52,987 nt of DNA from Flavobacteriales bacterium (GTDB lineage Bacteria; Bacteroidota; Bacteroidia; Flavobacteriales_D; Sanyastnellaceae), in assembly GCA_002863125.1 (NCBI GenBank), contig PKEB01000001.1, forward strand, positions 1-52,987. The letters are read 5' to 3'. Below are positions 43,320-51,208 of the stretch, one piece after another (the first letter of the stretch is position 1; each line of letters begins with the position of its first letter). A program made the position numbers and the translations under genes. Below the pieces are notes generated by a model. It was given only the letters and a program-made list of their open reading frames with translations, ran no database searches and had not been told where the DNA came from.

Positions 43320-44726
43320 ATGGGGACAGCTTGGACGGCGCGAGACGAGGAAGCATTTTCAAAGAGGGGTTGGTCCCTTCAAGAGGCGGAGTCTCAATCG
43401 GAAAAATTACAATCTGCAGGTCACGCTGTTGCCGTTGATCGCCCGTGTACGGAGGGAGATGGCATCCATGTTTTGACCTCTGAGAATCGTGAGGTGGCGC
43501 GGGCTTCGGGCGTTGAGGTGTTGCAAACAGCGAATCAGTGTTCTCGGTTCGTTCCGGCTTCAGGGGCCGCCTCACGGATGTTCGCTGCATTGCAGAGGAC
43601 TTTGAATCCTACCTTGGAGGAATCCCTTCAGCAGCAAGCCCAAGCGTTTCCGTTTTGGAGCACCTGCCAGCGCGAGGCCTTGGAAGCATTGGCACCCGCA
43701 GAACGCGCGGTTCAGGCCCGCTCTTGGATGCTGAATGCTGAAACGGGCTGGAGCCATTTGCCCAAGGGACTCATCCCATTTCATTGGTATGCGCAGGAGG
43801 GTGTCAGTCGGTCTTCCTTCGAGGAGCACGCTGCTGAATGGAGTGCCTTGGCTGGAAGTGCGCCGCTGCACTTTACGGTGCCTGAACGTTACCAAGCACA
43901 CATTGAATCCATTTGGGACGGCAGCGACCACATTACCACGTCGGTGCAGTCGCCATCTACGGACACCTTGGCTTGGGATGTAGAAGCTGATGCGCATGCC
44001 CGGCATGCAGACGGTTCGCTGCTTTTTCGTCCCGGTGGACACGGGGCCCTGTTGAAGAATTTGACGGGCGTCGAGACGCCATTCATTCTGATTCGAAACA
44101 TCGACAATGTGGTGCCCCATCGGCTCATGGCCGACCGGAATGAGGAACAGCGCGTATTACTTGGTCGGTGTGCCGAGCTGGCGCGTCAGCGGGATGCCTT
44201 GCTGGGCAGGTCGGACCGAGGGACGGAGCAATGGGTGGAGGATGCCATCGCTTGGTTGCGGCCGTTTGATGCCCATGCTGGCGATGCCGCGGATGCGGAT
44301 GCGCTTGTTGCTTTAATCGATCGCCCTGTTCGGGTGGCCGGAATGGTCTTGAATGAAGGTGCGCCGGGCGGTAGTCCTTTTTGGATTCGCCAGGCAAACG
44401 GCCGGACAGTGCCCAGCATCGTTGAGAGTGCCGAGTTGCCCGCAGGCGGATTGACAGGGGGAACCCATTTCAATCCCGTGGATCTCGCTTGCAACGTGCA
44501 GCGCGCCGATGGTTCCCAATACGATGTCCTTCAATTTGCCGACCAAGGCCGGTACTTTACGGGGCAGAAAGATTGGAACGGACGTTCGATTCGGATTTTG
44601 GAACGACCGGGCCTGTGGAATGGAGGAATGGACGAATGGTTGACGCAATTCATCGAGGTGCCTGCGATGACGTTTGCACCGGTGAAGACCGTTTTTGACT
44701 TGTTGGACCCCATCCGGCGCGGTTGA
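43320..44726 (+). CDS. DUF4301 family protein
   Basis: This 468-aa protein has the family hallmark RFVPASGAASRMF near residue 75-87. Further conserved parts are LPKGLIPFHWY, VSRSSFEEHAAEW, HADGSLLFRPGGHGALLKNL, FILIRNIDNVVPH, RVAGMVLNEGAPGGSPFW and LTGGTHFNPVDLAC. The GGHGALLKNL and ILIRNIDNV segments resemble a nucleotidyltransferase-like sugar-nucleotide fold, but this is inference. DUF4301 members are found mainly in Bacteroidota and lack a known function. It ends at a shared bidirectional terminator. Confidence 0.85.
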   Translation: MGTAWTARDEEAFSKRGWSLQEAESQSEKLQSAGHAVAVDRPCTEGDGIHVLTSENREVARASGVEVLQTANQCSRFVPASGAASRMFAALQRTLNPTLEESLQQQAQAFPFWSTCQREALEALAPAERAVQARSWMLNAETGWSHLPKGLIPFHWYAQEGVSRSSFEEHAAEWSALAGSAPLHFTVPERYQAHIESIWDGSDHITTSVQSPSTDTLAWDVEADAHARHADGSLLFRPGGHGALLKNLTGVETPFILIRNIDNVVPHRLMADRNEEQRVLLGRCAELARQRDALLGRSDRGTEQWVEDAIAWLRPFDAHAGDAADADALVALIDRPVRVAGMVLNEGAPGGSPFWIRQANGRTVPSIVESAELPAGGLTGGTHFNPVDLACNVQRADGSQYDVLQFADQGRYFTGQKDWNGRSIRILERPGLWNGGMDEWLTQFIEVPAMTFAPVKTVFDLLDPIRRG

Positions 44727-44744
44727 AGCGAAATCCTGGGCATG

Positions 44745-44773
44745 AAAAAGGCCGCCCGAAGGCGGCCCTTTTT
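44745..44773. terminator. Bidirectional terminator
   Basis: A 7-bp GC stem (44750-44756 with 44761-44767) has a CGAA loop, with a T-run on the plus strand and an A-run on the left side that gives a T-run on the minus strand. It is shared by the convergent DUF4301 and sorting-domain genes. Confidence 0.85.
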
Positions 44774-44797
44774 GAACACAAAACGAAGACTAATTGA

Positions 44798-45655
44798 TTA
44801 GTGCTTCATCAACGTTTGGTTATATACTCGGTTGTCGTTGATGATGCGAAGAACGTATGCACCGGGGCGTACGTTGTACGTAGGAATCAAGTCCACGTCC
44901 TGACCCTGCAAAGGATTCATGCGGGTTTCCCGGTTCAGGACATTGCCTGACAAGTCGGTTAACATGATGACTGTTTCACCCTTGAACGGGCGCTTGAATG
45001 TTACGGTAACTTCGTCGTGGAATGGGTTTGGATAAACGTTGAAGTTGCTGTGGAATTCAGTTGCACGATCCTCGATGATGTTGTCACCGTAAGGGTTGCG
45101 AGCATCCCAAGCAGACTCAGGACGTTCAATCACACGGCGCATACCGATAGCGGTAGTGATGTTGCCGTCGAGCTTCCAGCCGTTCAAGTGCAAGTCATTT
45201 TCAGACGCTTGCCCGTATTGGCCTTCGAGTACGATGTTTGTATTCAACGCACGGAGTTTCAAGCTGTAGACGGATCCGGCCTTCACATCAGCAGGAAGCT
45301 TGATGGTGAGAACGCCTTCGAATCCAGCGGACACCTTGTTCTTCACACCGAAAATTTCCTCGCCGCGAGAATCTTGAATAACAGCGCTAATCTTACCTTG
45401 ATTGCTGGACTGCTTGATGCTGACGTACACCTTCTCAACCATGCCGTTTTCGCAGGCGGTGAAGGACTGGGTAACAATGTCACCTTCGTTCAACAAGAGC
45501 ACCTGATTGCCACGTGCTTCTTTAACGAGGCAGTCGTGATCCAAGTTGTCAAAAGGTCCCGCTGTTGTAGCGAAGTTAGAAGTCTGCGCTTGGGCAGAAA
45601 CAGCACCGATCAAGAGAGCAGCAGCTGTGAGGATGTAAAACTTTTGAAGTTTCAT
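44798..45655 (-). CDS. Secreted protein with type A type IX sorting domain
   Basis: This 285-aa protein has a signal peptide (MKLQKFYILTAAALLIGAVSAQAQ). A beta-rich mature part of about 160 residues follows (FTACENGMVEKVYVSI, YSLKLRALNTNIVLEGQYG). The C-terminal sorting domain of about 75 residues starts FNVYPNPFHDEVTVTF and ends in YVLRIINDNRVYNQTLMKH. Such a domain targets it to the type IX system, and PorU would then cleave it. The mature part looks like a small carbohydrate-binding or adhesin-like sandwich, but I recognise no family. Its codons look more AT-rich than its neighbours, and so does the 116-bp upstream gap. Confidence 0.87.
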   Translation of the reverse strand: MKLQKFYILTAAALLIGAVSAQAQTSNFATTAGPFDNLDHDCLVKEARGNQVLLLNEGDIVTQSFTACENGMVEKVYVSIKQSSNQGKISAVIQDSRGEEIFGVKNKVSAGFEGVLTIKLPADVKAGSVYSLKLRALNTNIVLEGQYGQASENDLHLNGWKLDGNITTAIGMRRVIERPESAWDARNPYGDNIIEDRATEFHSNFNVYPNPFHDEVTVTFKRPFKGETVIMLTDLSGNVLNRETRMNPLQGQDVDLIPTYNVRPGAYVLRIINDNRVYNQTLMKH

Positions 45656-45771
45656 GATATAGAGGTTTTTGAATTTCGAGAATAGAGTTTCGAGTTCCTC
45701 TTACGTCATGAATAAAGAAAAGGTTACAGCTCACGGGCTGAATTAACATTAAAGTACTGAATTATAGTGCT
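45656..45771. other. AT-rich gap upstream of the sorting-domain gene
   Basis: No perfect -7 element is seen on the minus strand. An imperfect inverted repeat AAAGTAC...GTGCTTT (about 45751-45773) overlaps the end of the ABC ATPase gene but lacks a strong T-run. Confidence 0.3.
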
Positions 45772-46419
45772 TTAAATATTCAAATCAAGGGTGTAATCCG
45801 GGTTGATGAAATCCGCTGACCGGTCGTTTGAGCAGACGATTAAGGTCGTTTTTCCTCGGACGGCTTGAACGGTTTCCCGGTACCAGGCAACACCGGAAGC
45901 ATCGAGGTTGGCACACGGTTCGTCCAATACGATCAATCCGGCTTGAGATGCCAAGGCCAGCGCCAATTTCACCCGCTGTTGCATCCCCGAACTCAAATCT
46001 CGGTAGGCGCTATGCATTTGGCTGTCAAGCCCTGCACGTTGGATGAGGTCTTGCGCTGCTGACGGAGAAGACCAAGGGAGAAATTGGCCCTGAAATGCGA
46101 TGAGTTCTTCGATGGTCAACTGGGGGTGCAACGCAGTTGCTGGGCTGATGCGTTGGCTGCGTGTGCAGAGAGCCTCGGCTTCCAGCTGTTGTGCTCCGCA
46201 GGACCAGGTCACGCTTCCTGTAGCAGGGGTCAACTCCCCTGACAGGATTCGCCCCAGCGTGGATTTGCCGCTTCCATTGGTTCCTCGGATGAGGCATTCG
46301 CTGCCCGCCTGTAATTGCAGCGATACGGGCTCAAAAACCGCGCGTGATTTGAAGGTGTGGGAGACCTCTTGCAGGTTCACTGCAATCCCCAAGTCAACTG
46401 AATCCGCGGCTGCAGTCAT
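45772..46419 (-). CDS. ABC transporter ATPase, orphan, in the lpx operon
   Basis: This 215-aa ATPase has Walker A GTNGSGKST at 46-54, the signature DLSSGMQQRVKLALAL, and Walker B GLIVLDEPCANLD; after the last strand, VCSNDRS stands in the switch position where a His is usual. The sequence is short and shows no membrane segments, so a permease partner is needed, but none is adjacent. It starts at the last base of the lpxA stop (TAATG), so it is coupled to lipid A genes. This invites a role in moving a lipid or envelope precursor, which is inference only. Confidence 0.85.
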   Translation of the reverse strand: MTAAADSVDLGIAVNLQEVSHTFKSRAVFEPVSLQLQAGSECLIRGTNGSGKSTLGRILSGELTPATGSVTWSCGAQQLEAEALCTRSQRISPATALHPQLTIEELIAFQGQFLPWSSPSAAQDLIQRAGLDSQMHSAYRDLSSGMQQRVKLALALASQAGLIVLDEPCANLDASGVAWYRETVQAVRGKTTLIVCSNDRSADFINPDYTLDLNI

Positions 46420-47213
46420 TAGAACGGCCCGCGGATGATGCCCTTGTCGGAGGCTTGGATGAAAGCGAGGATGGTGTCTCTTTCGCTGGATTGTGGCAAC
46501 TCGGTTTCTGCCACACGCAACGCTTGGGAGAGGTTCGTGTTCTGTACGTAAAGCGTGCGGTAAATGTCCTCGATGTTGATGACTTGGTCGTTATTGAAGC
46601 CACGCCTCCGCAATCCGATGCTATTGACCCCGATAAAAGACAAGGGCTCACGCGCTGCTTTGATGAATGGCGGAACGTTCTTTCGGACCAACGAACCGCC
46701 AGCAATAAAGGCGTGTTGGCCGATGGTGACAAATTGCTGCACTCCGACCATGCCCTCGACGATGGCCCAATCTTCGATGGTAACGTGCCCGGCGATGTTG
46801 CCCGAGTTGGCAATGATGACGTGGTCGCCGATGAGCACATCGTGCGCGAGGTGGCAATAGGCCATCAACAAGCAATCCGAACCCACCTTCGTGACCATGC
46901 GGTCCTCGGTGCCGCGGTTGATGGTTACGCACTCCCGTATGACGGTTCGATCCCCAATCTCGACAGTAGATGCTTCGCCCGCGAATTTCAAATCTTGTGG
47001 CACGGCGCCGACGACGGCACCGGAAAACACCTTGCACGCATCGCCCAGTTTGGTTTGGCTGTGGATGACCGCGTGTGGACCAATCCAGCAGTTTGCGCCA
47101 ATGATTACGTTGCCTTCAATGAAAGCAAACGGTTCAATCACCGTCCCTGCACCGATGGTGGCATCGGGTGAGACGTAGGCCTGAGGAGAGATGTGTGCGG
47201 CAGGTGTGCTCAT
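46419..47213 (-). CDS. lpxA: UDP-N-acetylglucosamine acyltransferase
   Basis: LpxA adds the first acyl chain to UDP-GlcNAc in lipid A synthesis. This 264-aa protein is a left-handed beta-helix of hexapeptide repeats, with ISPQAYVSPDATIGAGTVIEP and GANCWIGPHAVIH. The catalytic His is in AHDVLIGDHV (His124), followed by VTIEDWAIVEGMVGVQQFVTIG. The C-terminal helical part ends GIIRGPF. It overlaps the lpxC-fabZ stop by 4 bases (ATGA). Confidence 0.96.
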   Translation of the reverse strand: MSTPAAHISPQAYVSPDATIGAGTVIEPFAFIEGNVIIGANCWIGPHAVIHSQTKLGDACKVFSGAVVGAVPQDLKFAGEASTVEIGDRTVIRECVTINRGTEDRMVTKVGSDCLLMAYCHLAHDVLIGDHVIIANSGNIAGHVTIEDWAIVEGMVGVQQFVTIGQHAFIAGGSLVRKNVPPFIKAAREPLSFIGVNSIGLRRRGFNNDQVINIEDIYRTLYVQNTNLSQALRVAETELPQSSERDTILAFIQASDKGIIRGPF

Positions 47214-48613
47214 CGGTCTTTGACGATCTGTGCGAGCATTTCTGCTTCTGAGACGAGGTTGCCTTGAACGTATCCCCGTCCCCGCATGTTGACCAGTCCT
47301 CGTCGAATGGGAGAAATAAGTTCGAGATGAAATACGATGGTGTCGCCTGGGATGACTTTTTGCTTGAATTTGACGTTGTCAATTTTCATGAAATATGTCG
47401 TGTAATTCTCGGGCTCGTCAACGGTTTGCAGCGCAAAAATGCCTCCGACTTGCGCCATGGCTTCCACTTGCAAAACACCGGGCATTACTGGATTGTCTGG
47501 GAAGTGTCCTTGGAAAAAGGGCTCGTTTACGGTGACGTTTTTGCACCCCACGATGCTGGTGTCGTCCACTTCGAAAATTTTGTCGACCAGAAGGAAGGGG
47601 TACCTGTGCGGCAGCATTCCTGCGATCTGGTTGATGTCGAAGAGGGAGGGACGGTTGGTGTCCAAGTTGGGTTTTCCGAGTTCTTCTTTCATCTTTTTCT
47701 TCAATATTTTGGCAAACGACACGTTGCCAGCGTGTCCTGGACGGGCAGCTAGGATGTGGGCTTGAATAAATTTTCCAGTGAGGGCCAAGTCGCCCATGAT
47801 GTCCAAAAGCTTGTGGCGAGCGGGTTCGTTTTGATAACGCAAAGGCGAGGTATTCAATACCCCGGGCACATCCGCTTGTGCGTGCAGCCTTTGCTTGCCC
47901 AGCAAATCTGCAATTTCCTGCAACTCCGTTTCTGCATATGGGCGCTCAATCAGGACGACTGCGTTGTTCAGGTCGCCGCCTTTTATCAAGTTCGATTGGG
48001 CCAGCGCCTTCACCTCCTTCAGGAACACAAACGTTCGGCATTTCGCGATGTCTTCTTTGAAATCCTGCAGTTTGTGCATGCTCGCGTGCTGTGTGCCGAG
48101 CACGGGGCTGCGGTAATCCACCATCACGGTGAGCCGGAATTCGTCGTTCGGCTCTGGAACGGCGAGCATCTCAACTTCTTTTTCCTTGTCCTCGAACGCG
48201 ATGTTCCTCCGCAATTTGAAACAGACCCGCGGCGCCTCTTGTTCCGTGTAGCCTGCGCCTTCAAAGGCATCGACAAAAGCCTGAGCACTACCGTCCATGA
48301 TCGGGATTTCGGGGCCGGTCAGTTGAATCAGCGCATTGTCTACCTCACAACCGTACAATGCTGCTAAGATGTGTTCGGTGGTGTGCACTTGCACACCGTT
48401 TTGCTCCAACGTTGTTCCGCGTTGCGTTCCGACTACGAGGTCCGCATCGGCATTGATGATGGGTTGTTCCGGAAGGTCAATCCGTTGGAACTTGTAGCCG
48501 TGGTTGTCCGGAGCCGGCAGAACCGTCATGACCGTGGTTTCCCCTGTATGAAGGCCGATTCCAGAGAATTCAACGGGCGCACTTAGGGTGCGTTGCAATA
48601 CGGTTTTAGCCAT
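47210..48613 (-). CDS. lpxC/fabZ: Bifunctional LpxC deacetylase / FabZ dehydratase
   Basis: This 467-aa fusion is typical of Bacteroidota. Residues 1 to about 312 are LpxC, the committed zinc deacetylase of lipid A synthesis, with VHTTEHILAAL (Glu80, His81), the zinc and catalytic set RHKLLDIMGDLALTG (His267, Asp271, Asp275) and GHAGN (His294). Residues about 321-467 are FabZ, the 3-hydroxyacyl-ACP dehydratase, with LPHRYPFLLVDKI (His336) and VMPGVLQVEAMAQVGG (Glu384). Fusion ties lipid A and fatty-acid supply. lpxD is 5 bp upstream and lpxA overlaps downstream. Confidence 0.97.
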   Translation of the reverse strand: MAKTVLQRTLSAPVEFSGIGLHTGETTVMTVLPAPDNHGYKFQRIDLPEQPIINADADLVVGTQRGTTLEQNGVQVHTTEHILAALYGCEVDNALIQLTGPEIPIMDGSAQAFVDAFEGAGYTEQEAPRVCFKLRRNIAFEDKEKEVEMLAVPEPNDEFRLTVMVDYRSPVLGTQHASMHKLQDFKEDIAKCRTFVFLKEVKALAQSNLIKGGDLNNAVVLIERPYAETELQEIADLLGKQRLHAQADVPGVLNTSPLRYQNEPARHKLLDIMGDLALTGKFIQAHILAARPGHAGNVSFAKILKKKMKEELGKPNLDTNRPSLFDINQIAGMLPHRYPFLLVDKIFEVDDTSIVGCKNVTVNEPFFQGHFPDNPVMPGVLQVEAMAQVGGIFALQTVDEPENYTTYFMKIDNVKFKQKVIPGDTIVFHLELISPIRRGLVNMRGRGYVQGNLVSEAEMLAQIVKDR

Positions 48614-48618
48614 TCGCC

Positions 48619-49653
48619 TCAGCTCAGTTTTTGTTCCAGTGCGTCAATGCGGTCCAAAACTAAGGCGCGAATCAATTTCCGCAACGCGATTTGCTGAGAT
48701 TGGTAAGCCTTGATTGGCTGTGCAGGTGTCCCCTGCCAAACGCTATTTGGCTCGGTAATGCTCCTGGAAATGCCCGATTGAGCGGCGATTTTGACACCGT
48801 CTGCGACGGAGATGTGACCGGCAAATCCGACTTGCCCACCCACCATGCAGTTTGCTCCGATGGTTGTGCTTCCGGCAATGCCAGTCTGTGCGGCAATGAC
48901 CGTGTTGGCGCCAATTTTCACGTTGTGGGCAATCTGAATCTGGTTGTCCAATTTGACGCCGTCCTCAATCACGGTGGAACCGAGGGTGGCACGGTCGATG
49001 GTCGTAGCTGCTCCAATTTCGCATCCGTTTCCGATGGTAACGTTTCCCGTCTGGGGCACCTTGTCGTATTGGCCCGTGCTATTCGGCGCAAAGCCAAATC
49101 CATCTGAGCCAATCACGGCCCCGGCTTGGACGATGCAATCGCGGCCGATGGTGCAATCGTCAAGGATGGCGACCTGCCGGTGAACGGTGGTTCCCGAGCC
49201 GATGTGGACGCCACGTCCAATGCTTGCATGGCTGTGGATTTGGCAACCGGCTTCAATTTTCGCGCCGGCCTCCACAACGGCGAAAGGCCCGATGTAGCAA
49301 GATTCGTCCACTTCTGCCGTGGGGTCGACGTGTGCGTTCGGAGCAATGCCTGCGGGATGGACTTGGGAAGCGGCGGCCCATTGCAAGACCCCGGCAAATG
49401 CCGTGTAGGGGTCACGGACGCGAATGATGGCCAAGTGCTGCGGCAGATCCTGCGTCGGGGTAAAGTCTTCTGCCACTATGGCTGCACTGGCTCCTGTGGT
49501 ATAGATGAAGCCTTCATATTCTTTGTTCGCCAAAAACGTCAGGCTGCCTTTCCCGGCGTCTTCAATTTTTGCCACGCGATTCAGGGTCAAATCGGTTGGT
49601 CCCTCAATCGTCCCACCGATTCGGTCGGCCAAAGCTTTGGCGGTTAGTTCCAT
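48619..49653 (-). CDS. lpxD: UDP-3-O-(3-hydroxyacyl)glucosamine N-acyltransferase
   Basis: LpxD adds the second acyl chain in lipid A synthesis. This 344-aa protein has an N-terminal uridine-binding domain (VAKIEDAGKGSLTFLANKEYEG) and a hexapeptide beta-helix. The SDGFGFAP segment is diagnostic, as are KVPQTGNVTIGNGCEIGA, DRATLGSTVIEDGVKLDNQIQIAHN with the catalytic His, and the GQVGFAGH coil. A C-terminal helix follows. A near-consensus -7 element lies 4 nt before the ATG, so it may have its own leaderless promoter besides readthrough from aroB. Confidence 0.96.
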   Translation of the reverse strand: MELTAKALADRIGGTIEGPTDLTLNRVAKIEDAGKGSLTFLANKEYEGFIYTTGASAAIVAEDFTPTQDLPQHLAIIRVRDPYTAFAGVLQWAAASQVHPAGIAPNAHVDPTAEVDESCYIGPFAVVEAGAKIEAGCQIHSHASIGRGVHIGSGTTVHRQVAILDDCTIGRDCIVQAGAVIGSDGFGFAPNSTGQYDKVPQTGNVTIGNGCEIGAATTIDRATLGSTVIEDGVKLDNQIQIAHNVKIGANTVIAAQTGIAGSTTIGANCMVGGQVGFAGHISVADGVKIAAQSGISRSITEPNSVWQGTPAQPIKAYQSQQIALRKLIRALVLDRIDALEQKLS

Positions 49654-49657
49654 GGTG

Positions 49658-49665
49658 TAAAATTA
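49658..49665 (-). promoter_or_regulatory. Candidate -7 element of lpxD
   Basis: The minus strand reads TAATTTTA (one mismatch), 4 nt before the lpxD ATG. Confidence 0.35.
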
Positions 49666-49691
49666 AGGCAAGTGACTGTGTTTGTAATTGC

Positions 49692-50780
49692 TCAGAAGCC
49701 GCCATGTGCGCTGCTCCAACTGGTCCCGAACGCCGAACGAGACAGGAGTTGGTTCCATTCCGCCTGTCCAATGTCCGTGAGCCTCACTTCTTGAACGCCA
49801 TTTGCATCGTTTTTCTTGTCCTTTTCCATGAACACCCACAGGGCATCCAAGTCTGCTGCATGCACGGCAAGCTGGACATACCCAGGAACGGCGCGGGTCA
49901 GCCAACGCTTGATGCAATGTGCAGCGTCCACAAGCTCGCGTTGGATGCCGGGATCTGCTGTTTGATCCGCACTCCAGTGGAGGGAAACCATCATGCCCAG
50001 ACCGACTGCGATTCCGTGCGGAAGGTTTTCACTTCGGGATGCCGCGGCGCTCTCGAGCGCATGGCCGACCGTGTGCCCAAAATTCAACGTTTTTCGGAGT
50101 CCGGATTCGAACTCGTCTGCCTCGACCAGTCGTTTTTTGATGTCCGCAGCGTCGCGTATGAGGGTATGCACGGTCTTTGTTGGCGGGATGGTTTCGAATT
50201 GCTTCATGGAATGCCACAGCGCCGGATCCGCAATGATTGCGTGCTTTGCCATTTCCATCCAACCATTGAGAACATCGACGGCCTCCAAGCTCTCGAAGAC
50301 GCGAAAATCCGATACCACGAAATCGGGTTGGGTTATGGTTCCAACATAGTTCTTGAACCCCATAAAATTGACTCCATTTTTGCCGCCAATCCCCGCGTCC
50401 ACGGCAGCGAGAAGCGTTGTGGGCAGTGACCATTTCTGTACGCCGCGTTGGTAGATGGAAGCGGCAAAAAGCCCGGCATCCAGAACGGTTCCGCCACCGA
50501 TTACGGCAACACTTTGTTGGCGATTGGCGTTGTTTTGTGTGAGCCAGGCCAGGATGTTTTCCACCTCGGTCAACGTCTTGCTCAACTCCCCAGCTTTCAG
50601 CCAGTACACCCGCCCTTGGGCATGTACCTCCTCAATCCATGGAATGTTGTTGTTATTCTGAAAAAAATCATCGACGATGTACCAATCCGGCGGCGCTTGA
50701 TCAGCGGTATGCCAGGCATCCTCAAAGGCTCCCTTTGTGGATCCTGCGGGAATGGAAATGTATGTGGGTTGCGGGTGCAT
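49692..50780 (-). CDS. aroB: 3-dehydroquinate synthase
   Basis: AroB makes 3-dehydroquinate, the first ring of the shikimate pathway, with NAD and a metal ion. This 362-aa protein has the NAD-binding AVIGGGTVLDAGLFAAS, the LPTTLLAAVDAGIGGKNGVNF core, DFRVFESLEAVDVLNG, and the zinc-binding LNFGHTVGHALE followed by LPHGIAVGLGMM. The family also contains sugar cyclases (EVS and related), but the sequence fits AroB and no natural-product genes are near. It is the first gene of the lpx-linked transcript. TAATTTCG 20 nt upstream is the likely -7 element. Confidence 0.9.
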   Translation of the reverse strand: MHPQPTYISIPAGSTKGAFEDAWHTADQAPPDWYIVDDFFQNNNNIPWIEEVHAQGRVYWLKAGELSKTLTEVENILAWLTQNNANRQQSVAVIGGGTVLDAGLFAASIYQRGVQKWSLPTTLLAAVDAGIGGKNGVNFMGFKNYVGTITQPDFVVSDFRVFESLEAVDVLNGWMEMAKHAIIADPALWHSMKQFETIPPTKTVHTLIRDAADIKKRLVEADEFESGLRKTLNFGHTVGHALESAAASRSENLPHGIAVGLGMMVSLHWSADQTADPGIQRELVDAAHCIKRWLTRAVPGYVQLAVHAADLDALWVFMEKDKKNDANGVQEVRLTDIGQAEWNQLLSRSAFGTSWSSAHGGF

Positions 50781-50800
50781 GAAAGCCCAGAGTGGACTGC

Positions 50801-50808
50801 GAAATTAA
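50801..50808 (-). promoter_or_regulatory. Candidate -7 element of aroB
   Basis: The minus strand reads TAATTTCG, one mismatch to TAnnTTTG, about 20 nt upstream of the ATG. It is the same octamer as before asnS. Confidence 0.35.
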
Positions 50809-50823
50809 TCGGTAGCGGGGGAA

Positions 50824-50853
50824 ACAAAAAAGCCAGCATGATGCCGGCTTTTC
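50824..50853 (-). terminator. Terminator of tRNA-Phe
   Basis: A 12-bp stem with one mismatch (50828-50839 with 50841-50852) around a very tight centre is followed on the minus strand by six T. It also lies upstream of aroB. Confidence 0.8.
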
Positions 50854-50855
50854 TG

Positions 50856-50928
50856 TGGTACTACCGGGATTCGAACCTGGGACACACGGATTTTCAATCC
50901 GTTGCTCTACCAACTGAGCTATAGTACC
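50856..50928 (-). tRNA. tRNA-Phe (anticodon GAA)
   Basis: A 73-nt cloverleaf on the minus strand. The acceptor GGTACTA pairs with TAGTACC, the D stem is GCTC/GAGC, the anticodon stem ACGGA/TCCGT has loop TTGAAAA, and the T loop is TTCGAAT. Anticodon GAA reads Phe. CCA is not encoded. Confidence 0.97.
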
Positions 50929-50940
50929 GTCGTGGGCCGG

Positions 50941-50972
50941 CAAAGATAGACGATTTCTTTTAACCACAGCAA
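50941..50972 (-). promoter_or_regulatory. Promoter of tRNA-Phe
   Basis: On the minus strand TTG (50972-50970), a 21-nt spacer and TATCTTTG (50948-50941) lie 12 nt before the tRNA 5' end. Confidence 0.65.
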
Positions 50973-51111
50973 CCTGCGGCTAAAATATTCGCAGCACAGG
51001 AGGAGCCAAAAGGAGGGTAAAATGCACAGATTAACGTTGCGTGAAATTTTCGCTTGAACTCACTTGTTATGCGATTAATGTTGAGAAAATTCAGATGAAC
51101 GCCCTTTTGTG

Positions 51112-51144
51112 ATTTGCAATTTGGTGCCTCTTCCGTTACATTCG
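51112..51144 (+). promoter_or_regulatory. Candidate promoter of the right-edge surface protein gene
   Basis: TTTG at 51112-51115, a 21-nt spacer and TACATTCG at 51137-51144 (one mismatch to TAnnTTTG). The start site would be near 51150, giving a leader of about 58 nt. The rest of the gap 50973-51111 shows nothing clear. Confidence 0.4.
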
Positions 51145-51150
51145 CTTCGT

Positions 51151-51175
51151 GCGCGTCGCGTGTGCACGCGTGCGC
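51151..51175 (+). promoter_or_regulatory. GC-rich hairpin at the predicted 5' end of the right-edge mRNA
   Basis: CGCGTG (51157-51162) pairs with CACGCG (51165-51170), and flanking GCGC segments (51151-51154 and 51172-51175) can extend it. It lies just after the predicted start site and 33 nt before the ATG. Confidence 0.4.
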
Positions 51176-51208
51176 CCTGTTGTTTGAACCAAATCAAATC
51201 GCCACCTC

